The translations under genes were made by a program, and so were the position numbers. Shown one piece after another: positions 20,341 to 30,424 of a stretch of 64,000 bases of DNA. Source of the stretch: Pseudomonas fluorescens (GTDB taxonomy: Bacteria; Pseudomonadota; Gammaproteobacteria; Pseudomonadales; Pseudomonadaceae); contig NZ_CABVII010000007.1 of the NCBI RefSeq assembly GCF_902497995.1, positions 1 to 64,000 on the forward strand. The letters are read 5' to 3'. Positions within the stretch are counted from its first letter, which is position 1, and each line of letters begins with the position of its first letter. Under the pieces are notes generated by a model. It saw nothing but the letters and a program-made list of their open reading frames with translations. It made no database searches and was not told the DNA's origin.

Positions 20341-20442
20341 GGCCTCTTCGCGGGCAAGCCCGCTCCCACAGGGATCTCCTTGGACACATTATTTGTGAAC
20401 GGCAATGAACCCTGTGGGAGCGGGCTTGCCCGCGAAGAGGCC
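20341..20442. repeat. REP pair (REPIN), 'GTGGGAGCGGGCTTGCCC' class
   Basis: Arms at 20341-20373 and 20411-20442 are exact inverted copies of the GC-richer REP variant, between the convergent phoQ and AraC genes. Confidence 0.9.
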
Positions 20443-20475
20443 GGTAAACACACCAAAGAAATAGGCTTTGAACAT

Positions 20476-21474
20476 TCAGTTCTCCCGGGCGCGGTAGGCC
20501 CCCGGGGTAAGCCCGGTCCATTTCTTGAACGCCCGATGAAACGCCGAAGGCTCGGAAAACCCCAGCTGTTCGGCAATCTGTTGCAACGACAGATCCGCAC
20601 GCCCCAAGTGATAAATCGCAATGTCCCGGCGCAACTGGTCTTTGAGTTCCTGAAAGCTCGAGCCCTCTTCGCGCAAGTGTCGACGCAGCGTCTGCGGGCT
20701 GATGTGCAGGTGCGCGGCCACCGTTTCCAGGTCAGGCCAGCATGAACTGTCGCGGCTGAGCAAACGCCGCAGCTGGCTACTCAGGCTGTCGCCGTCATCC
20801 GGGCGCGACAACAGGTCGGCGGGGGACCGTTCGAGGAAATGCTTGAGGGTTCGCTCGTCCTGCAACAGCGGCATGCTCAGGTAGTGGCTGTGAAACAGCA
20901 GACTGTTCTGTGCCGCCTTGAACTGCAGCGGGCATGAAAACAGCAAATCGTATTCCGCGCCGTGTTCGGGCTTCGGATAGCTGAAGGTTGCCTGCTCCAG
21001 ACGAATGCGCTGGCCGATCATCCAGCTGCCAAGCCGATGCCAGATCATCAGCAGGCTCTCGCTGAGGAAATGGTCCGGGTCCCACAGCTGCGCATTGTCG
21101 AGGCTCAGGCGCACCCATTCGTCTTCGCGGGTCAGGCTCAGGCGTGGAGCCCCGGAGAATAAGCGATAAAACAATAAGCCGCGATTGAGCGCGCTTTCCA
21201 GGTTGCGGCAATGGATCACCGCATGACACATCATCGCGAAGCTGCCTGGTTTGCTCGGGGTCGCCCCGAAACCCAGGTACTCGTCGTCCAGTGCCAGCCA
21301 CAATCCCTGGATCAACCGGGTGAATTGCTCGGGCGCGATGCGTGCACGCGGCTCGTCGAGCAATTCGGCGCTGATCCCCAATCGCTGCAGCAGGTTCGAA
21401 TAGTCGTACCCACGCTGGCGCGCCCCTCCCAAGGCCGCGCGGGCGAAATGACTGGCGATGGTGCGTTCGCGCAT
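20476..21474 (-). CDS. AraC-family transcriptional regulator (arabinose-binding-like N-terminus)
   Basis: A 332-residue regulator with an N-terminal AraC 'type 2' ligand domain (RARIAPEQFTRLIQGLW) and a C-terminal double helix-turn-helix: VAAHLHISPQTLRRHL, then LQQIAEQLGFSEPSAFHRAF and a terminal TPGAYR. This layout is shared with OruR/ArgR-like Pseudomonas regulators; the effector is unknown. I choose the ATG at 21474 (MRERTIASHF), which has GGAC upstream; an ATG at 21492 is possible. It is divergent from dctA and shares a 339-base regulatory gap with it. Confidence 0.85.
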   Translation of the reverse strand: MRERTIASHFARAALGGARQRGYDYSNLLQRLGISAELLDEPRARIAPEQFTRLIQGLWLALDDEYLGFGATPSKPGSFAMMCHAVIHCRNLESALNRGLLFYRLFSGAPRLSLTREDEWVRLSLDNAQLWDPDHFLSESLLMIWHRLGSWMIGQRIRLEQATFSYPKPEHGAEYDLLFSCPLQFKAAQNSLLFHSHYLSMPLLQDERTLKHFLERSPADLLSRPDDGDSLSSQLRRLLSRDSSCWPDLETVAAHLHISPQTLRRHLREEGSSFQELKDQLRRDIAIYHLGRADLSLQQIAEQLGFSEPSAFHRAFKKWTGLTPGAYRAREN

Positions 21475-21532
21475 AGAGGCAGGTCCGTCCATTGAGCAGC
21501 GGATGGTAGCCGGGCGCACGGGAGATCAACAA

Positions 21533-21587
21533 GGCGGATATCCGCCAAATTGCAGGACAGGGTTTGGCCGATTGGCGGGATTCCGCC
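21533..21587. promoter_or_regulatory. twin dyads upstream of dctA, candidate DctD enhancer sites
   Basis: GGCGGATATCCGCC (21533-21546) and GGCGGGATTCCGCC (21574-21587) are two near-identical palindromes 41 bp apart, centred about 130 and 90 bp upstream of the sigma-54 -24 element. That is the normal place for an activator acting on RpoN; DctD is the known activator of dctA. The dyads also lie in the promoter region of the AraC gene. Confidence 0.5.
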
Positions 21588-21667
21588 ACGCCAGTGTGAT
21601 TGCCCAGTGACCAGAGAAAAACCTGTAACCCTTGATGTGAAAAGGCTGTAGGACATTTCGCCAAAGG

Positions 21668-21682
21668 TGGCACGGGCTTTGC
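21668..21682 (+). promoter_or_regulatory. sigma-54 promoter of dctA
   Basis: TGGCAC-GGGCT-TTGC has the exact RpoN consensus and spacing, about 130 bases before the dctA start codon. Confidence 0.9.
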
Positions 21683-21813
21683 GATACAACCAGCAGATGC
21701 CTGCCGAAGCGCAGCTCGACAAAACAAATCCCTCCAGTGCAGGAGGGTTCGCAAATGAGGTGTCGCCGATAACAGATGGATGTTGTCGCCGGACGCTCTT
21801 GAGGAACTTTGCA

Positions 21814-23148
21814 ATGACGACTCGTCAGCCACTGTATAAATCCCTGTACTTCCAGGTGATCGTTGCTATCGCCATCGGCATCCTGCTTGGTCACTTCTAC
21901 CCGCAGACTGGTGTGGCCCTCAAGCCGCTGGGTGACGGGTTCATCAAACTGATCAAAATGATCATCGCGCCCATCATCTTCTGCACCGTTGTCAGCGGTA
22001 TCGCCGGCATGCAGAACATGAAGTCGGTCGGCAAGACCGGCGGTTACGCGCTGCTGTACTTCGAAATCGTTTCGACCATTGCATTGCTGGTCGGTCTGGT
22101 GGTGGTCAATATCGTGCAGCCCGGTGCCGGCATGCACATCGACGTCACCACCCTGGATGCCTCAAAAGTCGCTCAGTACGTATCCGCCGGTGCCGATCAA
22201 AGCGTGGTCGGCTTCCTCCTGAATGTCATTCCGTCCACCATCGTCGGCGCGTTCGCCACGGGTGACATCCTGCAAGTGCTGATGTTCTCGGTGATCTTCG
22301 GTTTCGCCCTGCATCGCCTGGGTGCATACGGCAAGCCGATCCTGGACTTCATCGATCGCTTCGCCCACGTGATGTTCAACATCATCAACATGATCATGAA
22401 GCTCGCGCCGATCGGTGCCTTCGGTGCCATGGCGTTCACCATCGGCGCCTACGGTGTCGGCTCGCTGGTGCAGCTGGGTCAGTTGATGGCCTGCTTCTAC
22501 ATCACTTGCCTGCTGTTCGTCCTGGTGGTGTTGGGCGGTATCGCTCGCGCTCACGGCTTCAGCGTGCTGAAAGTGATTCGTTATATCCGTGAAGAGCTGT
22601 TGATCGTGCTGGGTACTTCCTCCTCGGAATCGGTACTGCCACGCATGCTGATCAAGATGGAGCGTCTGGGCGCGCAGAAATCCGTGGTAGGCCTGGTGAT
22701 CCCGACCGGTTACTCGTTCAACCTCGACGGTACTGCGATCTACCTGACCATGGCGGCGGTGTTTATTGCCCAGGCCACCGACACTCACATGGACCTCTCT
22801 CACCAGATCACGCTGCTGGTGGTATTGCTGCTGTCCTCCAAAGGCGCCGCGGGCGTGACCGGTAGTGGCTTCATCGTGCTGGCGGCGACCCTGTCTGCGG
22901 TCGGCCATCTGCCGGTTGCCGGCCTGGCGCTGATCCTGGGTATCGACCGCTTCATGTCCGAAGCCCGTGCCCTGACCAACCTGGTGGGCAATGCCGTGGC
23001 TACCCTGGTGGTGGCCAAGTGGGTCAAGGAACTGGATGTCGATGTGATGCAAGCCGAACTGGCTTCCGGTGGTCGCGGTATCGCCGACGAGCGTGAAGAG
23101 GATGACCTGGGCGTGGCCGAAGGCCCAACCCCGAACAGCGTCAAGTAA
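21814..23148 (+). CDS. dctA: DctA C4-dicarboxylate:cation symporter
   Basis: A 444-residue inner-membrane symporter of the DAACS family that imports succinate, fumarate and malate. It carries the family's serine-rich motif [12 protein letters not shown], the NLDGTAIY substrate/cation site and the [18 protein letters not shown] helix. The N-terminus ([21 protein letters not shown]) and length are normal for DctA rather than GltP. The open frame starts upstream, but the ATG at 21814 has GAGGAA before it. Expression is expected from the sigma-54 promoter under DctB/DctD, whose genes are not in the window. A terminator follows. Confidence 0.95.
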   Translation: MTTRQPLYKSLYFQVIVAIAIGILLGHFYPQTGVALKPLGDGFIKLIKMIIAPIIFCTVVSGIAGMQNMKSVGKTGGYALLYFEIVSTIALLVGLVVVNIVQPGAGMHIDVTTLDASKVAQYVSAGADQSVVGFLLNVIPSTIVGAFATGDILQVLMFSVIFGFALHRLGAYGKPILDFIDRFAHVMFNIINMIMKLAPIGAFGAMAFTIGAYGVGSLVQLGQLMACFYITCLLFVLVVLGGIARAHGFSVLKVIRYIREELLIVLGTSSSESVLPRMLIKMERLGAQKSVVGLVIPTGYSFNLDGTAIYLTMAAVFIAQATDTHMDLSHQITLLVVLLLSSKGAAGVTGSGFIVLAATLSAVGHLPVAGLALILGIDRFMSEARALTNLVGNAVATLVVAKWVKELDVDVMQAELASGGRGIADEREEDDLGVAEGPTPNSVK

Positions 23149-23174
23149 CGCTCGCTTCACTGCGACTCAGGCTG

Positions 23175-23207
23175 CAACAAAAACCCGCTTTTGGCGGGTT
23201 TTTGTTG
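23175..23207. terminator. terminator after dctA
   Basis: CAACAAAAACCCGC pairs with GCGGGTTTTTGTTG over a TTTTG loop. Runs of A and T lie inside the stem, so it works on the plus strand and possibly both. Confidence 0.85.
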
Positions 23208-23307
23208 GCTGCGATTTGAGCGCAACGGTCACCGCAACTGACGCAAAAGGTGATTGCCGCAATGCCGATGGCTGCCTAGTCTGGGGTATCGTTTACGGAG
23301 AAGACCC

Positions 23308-24489
23308 ATGCTCGGTCCACTGGCATCCCTCAAGGTTCTGGATTTCTCGACATTGTTGCCGGGGCCGTTTGCCTCGTTATTGCTGGCGGACATGGGCGCC
23401 GAGGTGTTGCGTATCGAATCGCCGAACCGCATGGACCTGTTGCGGGTGCTGCCGCCCCAAGACCAGGGAGTCTCGGCCAGCCACGCCTACCTCAATCGCA
23501 ACAAGCGCAGCCTCGCGCTGGACCTCAAGCAGCCGCAAGCGCTGGAGGTGATCAAGCAGTTGCTGCAGGACTACGACATCGTGCTGGAACAGTTCCGCCC
23601 CGGGGTGATGGAGCGTCTGGGCCTGGGTTATGAAGCCTTGAAGGCGATCAATCCGAAACTGATCTACGTCTCGATCACCGGTTACGGTCAGACCGGCCCT
23701 TACAAGGATCGCGCCGGCCATGACATCAATTACCTGGCGCTGGCAGGGCTGGCCAGCTACACCGGTCGCGCCGACAGCGGACCCTTGCCCTTGGGCATGC
23801 AAGTGGCGGATGTTGCCGGCGGTTCCTTGCACGGGGTGATAGGCCTGTTGGCAGCGGTGATCGCCCGTCAACAAAGCGGGTCAGGGCAATATCTGGATGT
23901 GAGCATGACCGATTGCGTGTTCAGTCTGAATGCCATGGCCGGCGCCGGCTACCTGGCTTGTGGTGCGGAGCCGCACTCGGAGGACCAGATGCTCAATGGT
24001 GGCAGCTTCTACGATTATTACCGTTCACGGGACGGCCGCTGGTTATCGGTGGGCAGCCTGGAGCCGGCGTTCATGAAACAACTGTGTACGGCGCTGGGGC
24101 TGGAGGAGCTGGCAACCTTGGGATTGTCGCCTGAACCGGCGCAGCAGAAGACGCTCAAGGAAGCGCTGAAGAGCGAGTTCGAGAAACACGACTTTGGTGA
24201 ATTGTGCGCGCTGTTTGCCGAGCTCGATGCCTGTGTCGAACCGGTATTGAATCTGGGCGAAGCGGTTCAGCACCCTCAATTGCGCTCGCGGCAATTGGTC
24301 ACTGAAGTGCCGCGCAACGACGGGTCGACCCAAGCGCAGATGGCCTGTCCGTTGAAGTTTTCGCACGGGTTGCCCGAGCCGCGACATATCGGCGCGGCGC
24401 TGGGTGAGCATACCGATCAGGTGTTGGGGGAGTTGGGGTATAGCGCTGAGCGGATCGAAGAGTTGCGGCGTGCCAGGGTGATTATCTAG
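23308..24489 (+). CDS. CaiB/BaiF family CoA-transferase
   Basis: A 393-residue family III CoA-transferase or racemase. The N-terminus (VLDFSTLLPGPFASLLLADMG) and LDLKQPQALEVIKQL are typical, and MQVADVAGG probably holds the catalytic Asp near residue 167. It is closest to alpha-methylacyl-CoA racemase-like members, but I cannot tell racemase from transferase activity. It has its own leader after the dctA terminator and no obvious pathway partner nearby. Confidence 0.85.
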   Translation: MLGPLASLKVLDFSTLLPGPFASLLLADMGAEVLRIESPNRMDLLRVLPPQDQGVSASHAYLNRNKRSLALDLKQPQALEVIKQLLQDYDIVLEQFRPGVMERLGLGYEALKAINPKLIYVSITGYGQTGPYKDRAGHDINYLALAGLASYTGRADSGPLPLGMQVADVAGGSLHGVIGLLAAVIARQQSGSGQYLDVSMTDCVFSLNAMAGAGYLACGAEPHSEDQMLNGGSFYDYYRSRDGRWLSVGSLEPAFMKQLCTALGLEELATLGLSPEPAQQKTLKEALKSEFEKHDFGELCALFAELDACVEPVLNLGEAVQHPQLRSRQLVTEVPRNDGSTQAQMACPLKFSHGLPEPRHIGAALGEHTDQVLGELGYSAERIEELRRARVII

Positions 24490-24499
24490 CGCCTGTACT

Positions 24500-24602
24500 G
24501 GCCTCTTCGCGGGCAAGCCCGCTCCCACAGGAGGCAGTGTCGTTTGCAGATTTTGTGTACGACACAGATCCTGTGGGAGCGGGCTTGCCCGCGAAGAGGC
24601 CG
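24500..24602. repeat. REP pair (REPIN), 'GTGGGAGCGGGCTTGCCC' class
   Basis: Arms at 24500-24531 and 24570-24602 are near-perfect inverted copies, between two convergent genes. Confidence 0.9.
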
Positions 24603-24623
24603 GCCGAGGCACCACACATCCAA

Positions 24624-25118
24624 CTATTCAACCCGCATTTCCCCACTGAACACCAGGGTGCTCCGACACCGCCGACACAAATACCGCCGCCCTTGCCGCA
24701 CCAACCCATGGCGCTGCGCCGAAAACGGAAAATCGCTGTCGGCGCACGGGCATTTGTAGATGTAGCGGGTCATGCGGCGGCGTTTGACGTCATAGGTATG
24801 GCAGCGATTGGGCGGCAGTTCGTACACGCCACGCATGATCAATTGCCACTCTTCGCCATGGGGCTGGATGCGGTCGCCGAACAACTGATGGGCGACCAGG
24901 TGGGCAACCTCGTGGGCCACGGTCTGTTTAAGAAAATCTTCGGTGTTTTCCCGGTACAGCTGCGGATTGAAACGCAGCATATTCTCGTGCAAGTGCGCGA
25001 CACCGGCTTTTTGCCCGCGCAGCTTGAAACTCACCACGGGGCGTTTGAAAGGTCGTTTGAAAAAGGATTCAGCTTGTTGGAAACAGTCTTCGACGCGGGT
25101 ATTGAGTTGCTCGGGCAT
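24624..25118 (-). CDS. sprT: SprT-family zinc metalloprotease-like protein
   Basis: A 164-residue protein with the SprT fold: VAHEVAHLVAHQLFG contains the HExxH zinc motif, and HGEEWQLIM supplies the third ligand region. A C-terminal zinc ribbon is built from CPC and CRRC pairs. Eukaryotic relatives (Spartan) cleave DNA-protein crosslinks; the bacterial role is poorly known. The start MPEQLNTRVEDCF is at the ATG at 25118. It is a single gene on the minus strand with a REP pair behind it. Confidence 0.88.
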   Translation of the reverse strand: MPEQLNTRVEDCFQQAESFFKRPFKRPVVSFKLRGQKAGVAHLHENMLRFNPQLYRENTEDFLKQTVAHEVAHLVAHQLFGDRIQPHGEEWQLIMRGVYELPPNRCHTYDVKRRRMTRYIYKCPCADSDFPFSAQRHGLVRQGRRYLCRRCRSTLVFSGEMRVE

Positions 25119-25212
25119 GCTTGATGGATCTCCAGAGACGTCGAGTATGCCGCAACCCTCAGGACTTGCGAATCGTCGAGGCGCCGAATGGACTCACCGC
25201 CCACTATCCTGA

Positions 25213-25245
25213 AAACCTTAAAAGGCCGCCTGGTGGCGGCCTGTA
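25213..25245 (-). terminator. terminator of the Yip1-family gene
   Basis: On the minus strand GGCCGCC-ACCA-GGCGGCC is followed by TTTTAAGG, about 35 bases after the stop codon. Confidence 0.75.
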
Positions 25246-25278
25246 TTGGCAGATCTGGTTTTTAGGTTGGCAGCATTG

Positions 25279-25881
25279 TTAATTGGTATAGACCGGCCCC
25301 ACGCCGAGTCCCCAGACAATCACGGTGAACGCCATGATGGCTACCAGCACCACCAGGCCTACGGCGAGCACCGAACTCGAAAACAGAAATCCTTCATCCG
25401 ACGGAATGTTCATGAACGTCGGTAGCCCGACATAGAGCAGGTACACCGTGTAGCAGATGGCCGCAGTGCCGACGATCATCCCCAGCCACATGTGCGGGTA
25501 CAGTGCCGCCAGGCCGCCAATGAACAGCGGAGTCGCGGTATAGGTCGCAAACGCGACGCAGCGGGCCAGGCTCGGGTTGGCATCATAGGTACGGGCCATC
25601 CAGTGGATGAACGCGCCCATCACCGCAACGCCACCGAGCATCGCCAGGTACGACATGATCGTCATCCATAGCGCACTCTCTGTCGTCAGCATCACCGGCG
25701 CTCGATTGCCGATGACCCAGCCGACCTGTGTGGTACCGATAAACGCCGACACCGCCGGGATTGCCGCCAGGATGAGCGTGTGGGTCAGGTACATGTGGCT
25801 GATGCTTTCCTCCTGATCGCCACGAATTTCTTTCCATTCCTGGTCTGGGTGGGTGAATAGGCCCACTACGTGATGGATCAT
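25279..25881 (-). CDS. Yip1-family membrane protein
   Basis: A 200-residue inner-membrane protein with five or six hydrophobic helices. It begins MIHHVVGLFTHPDQEWKEI, the short N-terminal motif of bacterial YIP1 domain proteins (a helix before a Trp-containing 'P..W..I' segment). The function in bacteria is unknown. The ATG at 25881 is preferred because AGGAG lies 8 bases upstream; a GTG three codons earlier overlaps that site. It stands alone and faces away from ttcA. Confidence 0.8.
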   Translation of the reverse strand: MIHHVVGLFTHPDQEWKEIRGDQEESISHMYLTHTLILAAIPAVSAFIGTTQVGWVIGNRAPVMLTTESALWMTIMSYLAMLGGVAVMGAFIHWMARTYDANPSLARCVAFATYTATPLFIGGLAALYPHMWLGMIVGTAAICYTVYLLYVGLPTFMNIPSDEGFLFSSSVLAVGLVVLVAIMAFTVIVWGLGVGPVYTN

Positions 25882-26164
25882 GCCAGTCACTCCTCTTGTT
25901 TTACCGTCGCCCCCCAGTGGAGCGCCTACGGGCCAAAGTGGCCGAGTAAGAAAGGTCTGGATATGTGTGCGACCTTATGTCGCAGTATAGAAAGGAGTTA
26001 ACCCGAGGGCTTAGAGCAAATCGCGCTGTAAAAGCGAAGGGTAATCGCTGAAGGGTCTGTCACCTCAATCCCTGTGGGCATTTCAGGGGATGATGGGCAC
26101 TTCGCCCTGGAAGGGTTTTTGCGTAAAATGGCGGGCTTTCGTCACACCTCACGGATTTCGCGTC

Positions 26165-26989
26165 ATGGGCACTCTTACGGTCAACCAGAACAAACTGCAA
26201 AAGCGCCTTCGCCGCCAGGCCGGTGAGGCTGTCGCCGACTTCAACATGATTGAAGACGGCGACAAGGTCATGGTCTGCCTGTCCGGAGGCAAGGACAGCT
26301 ACACCCTGCTCGACGTGCTGATGCACTTGCAGAAGGTTGCACCGATCAGGTTCGAGATCGTGGCCGTGAACATGGACCAGAAGCAGCCGGGCTTCCCCGA
26401 GCACGTACTGCCTGCGTACCTCAAGACGCTGGGTATCGAGTACCACATCGTCGAGAAAGACACCTACTCGGTGGTCAAGGAGCTGATCCCGGAAGGCAAG
26501 ACCACCTGTTCGCTGTGCTCACGTCTGCGTCGTGGCACGCTCTACACCTTCGCCGACGAAATCGGCGCGACCAAAATGGCCCTCGGTCATCACCGCGACG
26601 ACATCGTCGAGACCTTCTTCCTGAACATGTTCTTCAATGGATCGCTCAAGGCCATGCCGCCGAAGCTGCGGGCCGACGACGGTCGCAACGTGGTGATCCG
26701 CCCGCTGGCCTACTGCAACGAAAAAGACATCCAGGCCTACTCCGACTTCAAGCAATTCCCGATCATCCCGTGCAACCTCTGTGGTTCCCAGGAAAACCTG
26801 CAGCGTCAGGTGGTCAAGGACATGCTCCAGGAGTGGGAACGCAAGACACCGGGTCGCACTGAAAGCATTTTCCGCAGCCTGCAGAACGTGATCCCGTCGC
26901 AATTGGCGGACCGCAACCTGTTCGACTTCACGAGCCTCAAGATCGACGAAACCGCAGCTTCGCGGTTCGTCAACGTCGTCAACCTTTGA
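26165..26989 (+). CDS. ttcA: TtcA, tRNA 2-thiocytidine(32) synthetase
   Basis: This 274-residue PP-loop enzyme adds sulfur to cytidine 32 of certain tRNAs. The PP-loop is [13 protein letters not shown] near residue 40. The iron-sulfur cluster ligands are in [12 protein letters not shown] plus PCNLCGSQ, and [18 protein letters not shown] is diagnostic. The open frame begins at 26090; the ATG at 26165 gives the normal N-terminus ([14 protein letters not shown]). Confidence 0.95.
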   Translation: MGTLTVNQNKLQKRLRRQAGEAVADFNMIEDGDKVMVCLSGGKDSYTLLDVLMHLQKVAPIRFEIVAVNMDQKQPGFPEHVLPAYLKTLGIEYHIVEKDTYSVVKELIPEGKTTCSLCSRLRRGTLYTFADEIGATKMALGHHRDDIVETFFLNMFFNGSLKAMPPKLRADDGRNVVIRPLAYCNEKDIQAYSDFKQFPIIPCNLCGSQENLQRQVVKDMLQEWERKTPGRTESIFRSLQNVIPSQLADRNLFDFTSLKIDETAASRFVNVVNL

Positions 26990-26994
26990 GCAAA

Positions 26995-27104
26995 CCTGTG
27001 GGAGCGGCGGTGCGGCGATCCGACTTGCTCGCGAATGCGTAGTGCCAGACGACATCAATGTTGAATGACACACCGCATTCGCGAGCAAGCCCGCTCCCAC
27101 AAGG
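26995..27104. repeat. REP pair (REPIN), mixed class
   Basis: The left arm (CTGTGGGAGCGGCGG...CTTGCTCGCGAATGCG) carries a small insertion, and the right arm (CGCATTCGCGAGCAAGCCCGCTCCCACA) is intact. The loop has the GACATCAATGTTG and TGACACACCG elements seen in other copies. Confidence 0.85.
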
Positions 27105-27151
27105 TTTTTTGTTTACAGGTGTCGGCTTCATTTCAATCCTCAGGAGAGGGC

Positions 27152-27826
27152 ATGCGCGATTACAAGTGGCTGCACGAATACTGTCTGAACCGTTTCGGTT
27201 CAGCGGCTGAACTGGAAGCCCATCTGCCCGTCCCCAAGACCCCGGCGCAACTGCGCAAGATCAGTGATGACCGTTACCTGTCGACCATGGCGTTGCGGGT
27301 GTTCCGTGCCGGGCTCAAGCACAGCCTGGTGGACGCCAAGTGGCCGTCGTTCGAAGAGGTGTTCTTCAGGTTCGACCCGGAAAAAGTCGTGCTGATGAGT
27401 GCCGAACACCTGGAGCGGTTGATGCAGGACGCGCGGATTATCCGTCACCTGGGCAAGCTCAAGAGCGTGCCGCGCAATGCGCAGTTCATCCTGGATGTGG
27501 CGCATGAGAAGGGCAGCTTCGGCGCCTTGATCGCCGATTGGCCGGTGACCGATATCGTCGGCCTGTGGACTTACCTGAAAAAGCACGGGCATCAGTTGGG
27601 CGGGTTGTCGGCGCCGCGGTTCTTGCGCATGGTTGGCAAGGACACCTTTGTGCCGAGCTATGACGTGGTGGCGGCGTTGAATGCGCAGAAGGTCGTCGAC
27701 AAGGTGCCGACCAGTCTGCGGGACCTGGCCACGGTGCAGAACGTGTTCAACCAGTGGCATGAAGAGAGTGGCGGGCGGCCGATGAGCCAGATTTCGATGA
27801 TGCTGGCTTACACCGTGAATCATTGA
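27152..27826 (+). CDS. DNA-3-methyladenine glycosylase I-like protein
   Basis: A 224-residue protein of the Tag-like/HhH superfamily: ISDDRYLSTMALRVFRAGL, then WPSFEEVFFRFDP, the helical segment LMQDARIIRHLGKLKSVPRNAQF, and a C-terminal VPSYDVVAALN. The order matches Tag (removal of 3-methyladenine from DNA), but some Tag residues differ and similar Pseudomonas proteins are often annotated only as 'Tag family'. The ATG at 27152 has GGAGAGGG upstream. Flanked by REP pairs on both sides. Confidence 0.75.
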   Translation: MRDYKWLHEYCLNRFGSAAELEAHLPVPKTPAQLRKISDDRYLSTMALRVFRAGLKHSLVDAKWPSFEEVFFRFDPEKVVLMSAEHLERLMQDARIIRHLGKLKSVPRNAQFILDVAHEKGSFGALIADWPVTDIVGLWTYLKKHGHQLGGLSAPRFLRMVGKDTFVPSYDVVAALNAQKVVDKVPTSLRDLATVQNVFNQWHEESGGRPMSQISMMLAYTVNH

Positions 27827-27837
27827 GATCGAGTCGC

Positions 27838-27922
27838 GGCCTTCGCGGGCAAGCCTCGCTCCTACAGGAGATTTGGGAGCGGCGCAAATCCCCTGTAGGA
27901 GCGAGGCTTGCCCGCGAAGGCG
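27838..27922. repeat. REP pair (REPIN), 'GTAGGAGCGAGGCTTGCC' class
   Basis: Perfect inverted arms at 27839-27868 and 27893-27922. The loop contains a smaller GATTTG/CAAATC inverted repeat, so the whole unit can fold as one hairpin. Confidence 0.9.
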
Positions 27923-27927
27923 TCAGA

Positions 27928-28353
27928 TCAGGCGACGCGGATCTCGCCTTCACCCGCCAACCGGCGATTCAGCTGAAACCGCCACCGCACATACAACAGC
28001 GCCGAGCAGAACACCGCCAGGCTCGCCCCCATCTCCAGCAAACCGAACAGCTGCCGGTTCGGGTCGAACGCGGCCAATGCGCCCTTGATGAAATACAGGT
28101 TCACGACAAAGCACATCCACGAATGCCCGCGCGGGCTGCCGATGATCATTCCCGGCGCCAGCAACAGCAGCGGCACCAGTTCGATCAGCAGAATGACCCA
28201 GGGCCGTGCGCCGTGCAGGTCGGCGACTACCAGGTAGTAGGCGCAAAGCAGCCCCACCAGGGCGAAAAAACACAGCAGGCTGATGGCTCGCATCGCCCGT
28301 ACGCGCGGTTCCAGCCACTCGATGGCGGGCAGAATCTTCGGCTTCCTGGCCAC
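27928..28353 (-). CDS. DUF2069 membrane protein
   Basis: A 141-residue inner-membrane protein with four predicted helices (AISLLCFFALVGLLCAYY, ILLIELVPLLLLAPGMIIG, WMCFVVNLYFIKGAL and a last one), matching DUF2069, of unknown function. I take a GTG at 28353, directly after the wrbA stop. It is the third gene of arsC-wrbA-DUF2069, an order conserved in pseudomonads, so the three are probably one transcript. Confidence 0.8.
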   Translation of the reverse strand: MARKPKILPAIEWLEPRVRAMRAISLLCFFALVGLLCAYYLVVADLHGARPWVILLIELVPLLLLAPGMIIGSPRGHSWMCFVVNLYFIKGALAAFDPNRQLFGLLEMGASLAVFCSALLYVRWRFQLNRRLAGEGEIRVA

Positions 28354-28354
28354 G

Positions 28355-29301
<947 letters not shown>

Positions 29302-29415
29302 GTGCGGGTCGCATCTTGCGTAAGGTGGCGGCTATTCTAACTGGGCAGCGCGTAATCCAGAACCTTGGGAGGCAATGGGTCGGGGCAGTATTCTTTTTTT
29401 GACAAGGATCACGAC

Positions 29416-29883
29416 ATGACAAGACGACTGGCGGCGGCATTGGCGATCATCGGGGCGTTGGTGCTGGGGGGCTGTGGCAACGATTATGGCATCGACCAGA
29501 ACGGTCGGAAAATCGCTGCCGAGCGTCTGGACAAGCAATGGCTGGTGCTCAATTACTGGGCCGAATGGTGTGGGCCGTGCCGTACCGAGATCCCGGAGCT
29601 GAATGCGCTGGCTGATCAGCTCAAGGACCGGCAGATCGATGTGTTCGGGGTCAACTTCGACAATGTGCAGGGCGAAGAGCTGAGAAGCGCCAGTGAGAAG
29701 TTGGGGATCAAATTCACGGTGCTGGCGCAAGACCCGGCCGACCTGTTCGAACTGCCGCGCAGTGAGGCGTTGCCGGTGACGTACATCATCGATGACAAGG
29801 GCAAGGTGCGGGAACAGTTGATGGGTGAGCAGACGGCGGCGGGGGTGATGGCGAAGCTGGAGGCGTTGCAGGCGACAAACTGA
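29416..29883 (+). CDS. TlpA-family thioredoxin-like lipoprotein
   Basis: A 155-residue protein with a lipoprotein signal (AAALAIIGALVLGGC, lipidated Cys near residue 20) and a thioredoxin fold with the active site WAEWCGPC and the cis-Pro segment LPVTYIID. It probably acts at the periplasmic face of the membrane as a disulfide reductase or in cytochrome maturation. Start at the ATG at 29416, divergent from arsC. Confidence 0.87.
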   Translation: MTRRLAAALAIIGALVLGGCGNDYGIDQNGRKIAAERLDKQWLVLNYWAEWCGPCRTEIPELNALADQLKDRQIDVFGVNFDNVQGEELRSASEKLGIKFTVLAQDPADLFELPRSEALPVTYIIDDKGKVREQLMGEQTAAGVMAKLEALQATN

Positions 29884-29911
29884 TCGTCCTCACCTGTGCG
29901 CAGCTGCGATC

Positions 29912-30008
29912 CCCTGTAGGAGCCGGCTTGCTGGCGAAGGCGGTGGAACAGCCAACATACATGTTGCCTGACACACCGCATTCGCCAGCAAGCCGGCTCC
30001 TACACAGG
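29912..30008. repeat. REP pair (REPIN), 'GTAGGAGCCGGCTTGCTGGCG' class
   Basis: Arms at 29913-29943 and 29978-30008. The loop contains ACATACATGTTG and CTGACACACCG, shared with the copy at 26995-27104. Confidence 0.9.
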
Positions 30009-30019
30009 TTCGCGTCGGA

Positions 30020-30424
30020 TCAACCCTCTTCCAGCCACCAGCGCAACGGCTTGCCCTGGGCCGGCCAGAAACGCATCTGCTCGATCGGCGAAACATCCCA
30101 GCGCTGCACATTCTCCAGCGCCTGGAGAAAACGCTTTTCCTGCTCCATCAACGCCGGTGCGCACATTTTGCGGGTGCTGCCGACCTTGCCGAAGCTCAGC
30201 TTGTCGCCGTCCAGGGTGTAGGGCGCGAACCAATGGTTGCAGCCGCCGTTACCGTAGGCTCGACCGTCCTCGCCGAGGGTGATGGTCAGGTGGCTGTAAT
30301 CCATCAACGGACGTTCGCCGATCCACTCCAGTATGTAGCTGCGGTTCTGTTGCAACTTCACCGGTTCGGCGGCGCAGCCCAGCAGGCTGGCGCCAAGCAT
30401 GGCGCTCAGAACAAGGCGTTTCAT
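30020..30424 (-). CDS. META-domain lipoprotein
   Basis: A 134-residue protein with a lipoprotein signal (LVLSAMLGASLLGC, Cys17) and a META (HslJ-like) domain: a GNGGCNHWFAPYTL motif and the later STRKMCAP. HslJ-type proteins sit in the envelope and are tied to heat or novobiocin tolerance. The ATG overlaps the stop of the preceding gene by one base (TGATG), so the two are translationally coupled. Confidence 0.82.
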   Translation of the reverse strand: MKRLVLSAMLGASLLGCAAEPVKLQQNRSYILEWIGERPLMDYSHLTITLGEDGRAYGNGGCNHWFAPYTLDGDKLSFGKVGSTRKMCAPALMEQEKRFLQALENVQRWDVSPIEQMRFWPAQGKPLRWWLEEG

